64,000 bases of DNA from Lysobacterales bacterium. GTDB lineage: Bacteria; Pseudomonadota; Gammaproteobacteria; Xanthomonadales; SZUA-36. Positions 61,799 to 64,000 of this stretch are shown here, one piece after another. Positions within the stretch are counted from its first letter, which is position 1; each line of letters opens with the position of its first letter. The notes below the pieces were generated by a model, which saw only the letters and a program-made list of their open reading frames with translations, was not told the DNA's origin and made no database searches. Position numbers and translations under genes: made by a program. The DNA lies in the NCBI GenBank assembly GCA_029859645.1, contig JAOUCS010000001.1, positions 1-64,000 of the forward strand, written 5' to 3'.

Positions 61799-62535
61799 GA
61801 TTTACCTCCCGGCAATTTCTGTTTCCACCATTCGATGGCGCCGTCCACTTTCATCTGCTGAACGGCGGCCGCCGGATCGACACTCTTGGGGCAGACCTCC
61901 GAGCAGGCGCCTACGAAAGAACAGTCCCAGACGCCATCATGATCAGCCAGAATATCCAGCCGCTCCGATTTCCCCTGGTCGCGGGAATCGATATTGTAGC
62001 GGTGCGCAAGGGTCAGCACGGCCGGGCCGATGAAAGATGAATCCAGCGCATACTGTGGGCAGGCCGCGTAGCAACACATGCAATTGACGCACATGGTGTA
62101 CTGCTTGAACTTGTACAGCGCGCCGCGCGACTGGTTGTATTCCTCGTTTTCCGGCGGTGGGTCATCCTTGCGGATGATGTAGGGTTTGGCGCGCTGAAGT
62201 TTTTCCATCACGTCGTCGAGCACCACCACCAGGTCCCGCTCGATGGGGAAATTTTCCAGCGGTTCGATGCGCACCTGGTCGGGCAGGTCCCTGACAAACG
62301 TTTTGCAGGTCAGGCTGGGTTCGCCGTTGACCATCATGCCGCAACTGCCACAGACCATCATGTGGCAGGACCAGCGGTAAGACAGCGTTGTATCGAGGTT
62401 TTCCTTGACGTAGTTGATCGCATCCAGGATGGCCCAGTCTTCTTCACAGGGTACCGAGTATTTCTGGAAACGCGGTTCCTTGTCTTGCTCCGGATCGTAC
62501 CGCAGTACTTCCAGTTCGAGTTGCCTGACGCTCAT
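61795..62535 (-). CDS. frdB: Fumarate reductase iron-sulfur subunit
   Basis: A 246-residue electron-transfer subunit. The N-terminal plant-type [2Fe-2S] site is SCHMMVCGSCGMMVNGEPSL with the distal Cys in LTCKTF. The [4Fe-4S] site is CVNCMCCYAACP, and the [3Fe-4S] site is CSFVGACSEVCPKSVDP. These pass electrons from quinol to the flavin in FrdA. The ATG at 62535 is used because it has a GGAAGGAGAA site and overlaps the frdA stop (ATGA); a longer frame upstream is not homologous. Confidence 0.96.
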   Translation of the reverse strand: MSVRQLELEVLRYDPEQDKEPRFQKYSVPCEEDWAILDAINYVKENLDTTLSYRWSCHMMVCGSCGMMVNGEPSLTCKTFVRDLPDQVRIEPLENFPIERDLVVVLDDVMEKLQRAKPYIIRKDDPPPENEEYNQSRGALYKFKQYTMCVNCMCCYAACPQYALDSSFIGPAVLTLAHRYNIDSRDQGKSERLDILADHDGVWDCSFVGACSEVCPKSVDPAAAVQQMKVDGAIEWWKQKLPGGKS

Positions 62536-64000
62536 TTCTCCTTCCCCCCCGAGTAATCGCGCACGCCTGGTTGGGAGCGGGTGATGGTGACATCCAGCCA
62601 TTCGATTCGCGGTCTGCCGTCTTGCTGCCGATAGGCCAGCGAATGCTTCAGGAAGTGTTCGTCGTCACGTTCGGTATAATCGAGGCGCTGGTGGGCGCCA
62701 CGGGACTCGCGGCGCTCCAGTGAACCCTCTGCCACGGTTTCGGCGACGTCCAGCATGTTGCGCAGTTCCAGAGCCTGCTGCAGATCAGTGTTGAAAACGT
62801 TGCTCTTGTCGTGGACTTCGATGTTGTTATATCGCTGCCGCAGGCCGGCGATACGTTCACAGGCTTCCAGTGCGCCGGCCTCATCACGGTAAATACCGGC
62901 GCCTTCCTCCAGCGTGGTCTTCATATCACGACGGATTCCGGCAATGGATTCATCGCTGCCGCTTTGCTGCAGCAATTCACGTATCCAGGTGACTACTGCT
63001 TCGGCCTGTTCTATGAGGGCAGGGTCATCTTCTCTGCGGCCGGCTTCCCTGGCGTAAACGGCGGCACGTTCCGCCGAGCGTTTGCCGGACACCAGCAGGT
63101 CGGTCAGCGAGTTGGAGCCCAGTCGGTTGGCGCCATGCAGGCCGGAACAGGCCGTTTCGCCGATCGCAAACAGCCCTGGCATCGGGGTCTCGCCGTTGAT
63201 GTTGCTGTCGATGCCGCCCATCATGAAATGGATGACCGGTCTGACCGGTACCGGATCGGTTACCGGGTCGTGACCCACGTAGGAAGCGGCCAGTTCCCGC
63301 ACCAGCGGTAATCGCTCATTGATTTTCTTCTCACCGAGGTGACGCATGTCGAGCAGGACACAGTCTCCCCAGGGGGTTTCGACCGTGTTGCCTTTTTTCT
63401 GCTCATGCCAGAAAGCCTGGCTGAGGCGGTCGCGTGGACCCAGCTCCATGGTTTTAAGGACGGGTTCGCCGACCGGTGTTTCCGGCCCCATGCCGTAATC
63501 CTGCAGATAGCGGTAACCATCCTTGTTGACCAGGATGCCGCCTTCACCGCGACAGCCTTCGGTCAGCAGGATGCCAGTACCGGGCAAGCCAGTGGGGTGG
63601 TACTGCACGAATTCCATATCTTTCAACGGAACGCCGGCGCGGTAGGCCATGGCCATGCCGTCACCGGTCTTGATGGCGCCGTTGGTGGTGAACGGAAAAA
63701 CCTGCCCGCCGCCGCCGGTGGCCATGATCACCACCGGAGCCAGGAACGAGAAGAAGCGTCCGCTGCGCATCTCCATCGCCACCACGCCACGACATTTGCC
63801 GTTCTTGTGCAGCAGGTCTATGGCGAAATATTCGTCATAGCGCTTGATCGTCGGAAACTGCAAGGATGTCTGAAAAAGCGTGTGCAGGATATGGAAGCCG
63901 CTTTTGTCAGCCGCGTACCAGGTCCGCTTCTTTTTCATGCCGCCAAAAGGCCGCACCGCAACCGAGCCATCGTCCTCGCGGCTCCAGGGACAACCCCAGT
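62532..64000 (-). CDS. frdA: Fumarate reductase flavoprotein subunit (5' end outside window)
   Basis: The C-terminal ~488 residues of FrdA are visible; the start lies beyond base 64000. The open frame continues to the window end (GCPWSREDDGSVAVRPFGGM is in frame). Signatures are GFHILHTLFQTSLQF, MATGGGGQVFPFTTNGAI, the FrdA-type VQYHPTGLPGTGILLTEGCR (two parts), YRYLQDYGMGPETP, and HLGEKKINERLPLV. The substrate His/Arg loop and GLHGANRLGSNSLTDLL (FAD ribityl region) are intact. It resembles E. coli FrdA rather than SdhA (YLQDYGMGPETP, HLGEKK). It reduces fumarate to succinate and is the upstream gene of frdBCD-rquA. Confidence 0.95.
   Translation of the reverse strand, partial: WGCPWSREDDGSVAVRPFGGMKKKRTWYAADKSGFHILHTLFQTSLQFPTIKRYDEYFAIDLLHKNGKCRGVVAMEMRSGRFFSFLAPVVIMATGGGGQVFPFTTNGAIKTGDGMAMAYRAGVPLKDMEFVQYHPTGLPGTGILLTEGCRGEGGILVNKDGYRYLQDYGMGPETPVGEPVLKTMELGPRDRLSQAFWHEQKKGNTVETPWGDCVLLDMRHLGEKKINERLPLVRELAASYVGHDPVTDPVPVRPVIHFMMGGIDSNINGETPMPGLFAIGETACSGLHGANRLGSNSLTDLLVSGKRSAERAAVYAREAGRREDDPALIEQAEAVVTWIRELLQQSGSDESIAGIRRDMKTTLEEGAGIYRDEAGALEACERIAGLRQRYNNIEVHDKSNVFNTDLQQALELRNMLDVAETVAEGSLERRESRGAHQRLDYTERDDEHFLKHSLAYRQQDGRPRIEWLDVTITRSQPGVRDYSGGKEK

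Noticed and set aside
1-64000. CRISPR array, tRNA or rRNA gene, insertion sequence or prophage
   Set aside because: No regular spaced repeats, cloverleaf-like sequence, transposase, integrase or phage structural gene was seen in the read-through.
62532-64000. Reading the complex as succinate dehydrogenase
   Set aside because: FrdC and FrdD resemble the haem-free E. coli fumarate reductase anchors, FrdA has Frd-type motifs, and rquA is in the operon.

Overview
The window is a 64 kb stretch of a Gram-negative, aerobic-to-facultative Gammaproteobacterium. The evidence for this is an outer-membrane TonB receptor, a complete Mla phospholipid-transport set, an E. coli-type four-subunit fumarate reductase, PrlC, XthA and DgkA. 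The mix of TonB receptor, SapC and tryptophan-halogenase genes with a RquA-type methyltransferase suggests a marine or other aquatic lineage near the Xanthomonadales/Chromatiales. I cannot name a genus from sequence alone. Coding density is very high, with many 1-4 base start/stop overlaps. There is no tRNA, rRNA, CRISPR array, phage or insertion sequence that I could support.

Region 1 (1-27 kb) is a carbohydrate-utilisation island. After the tail of a DegQ-type protease and an M17 aminopeptidase comes a LacI repressor, divergent from xylB-xylA. This is followed by a GH26-like lipoprotein, the stump of a sugar transporter, a TauE/SafE permease and a Gfo/Idh/MocA dehydrogenase. A 988-residue TonB-dependent receptor follows, then a cassette of DUF6445, tryptophan halogenase, SapC, JmjC-like cupin and a second halogenase. 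Next is a GH1 beta-glycosidase interrupted by a frameshift, a second LacI regulator, an intact MFS sugar porter, a secreted GH5/GH2-like hydrolase and a very large GH94-like cytoplasmic protein. Palindromes fitting TGNAANCGNTTNCA lie at the promoters of xylB, the TonB receptor and the GH1 operon, so these blocks look like one LacI-controlled regulon. The inferred flow is oligosaccharide uptake through the receptor, periplasmic trimming, MFS import, cytoplasmic glycosidase or phosphorylase cleavage, then XylA/XylB.

Region 2 (27-42 kb) is housekeeping and envelope genes: DUF3667, an epimerase, a MATE pump, PspC/PspA, SppA, an SDR, a lipoprotein, DgkA, a DUF1579 protein, oligopeptidase A, exonuclease III, a Grx-(IscA-like)-rhodanese fusion, a SET-domain protein, an unknown 390-residue protein, a YkvA-like protein and a LEA14 lipoprotein.

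Region 3 (42-52 kb, minus strand) is one tightly overlapped series: mlaF-E-D-C-B-A, an oligopeptide-type binding protein, oppB-C-D-F-like genes and LEA14. Upstream of mlaF is a roughly 780-base gap without a credible protein gene. It holds a sigma-70-like promoter, a structured, strongly GGA-rich minus-strand sequence and a strong intrinsic terminator. I read this as an undescribed non-coding RNA, possibly of the CsrA-binding type.

Region 4 (52-64 kb) carries an MltF-like transglycosylase, a DUF302 protein, a small membrane protein and an APC permease on the plus strand. On the minus strand is frdABCD-rquA (frdA runs off the window) followed by an RND pump and its adaptor. The rquA-frd pairing predicts rhodoquinol-linked fumarate respiration.
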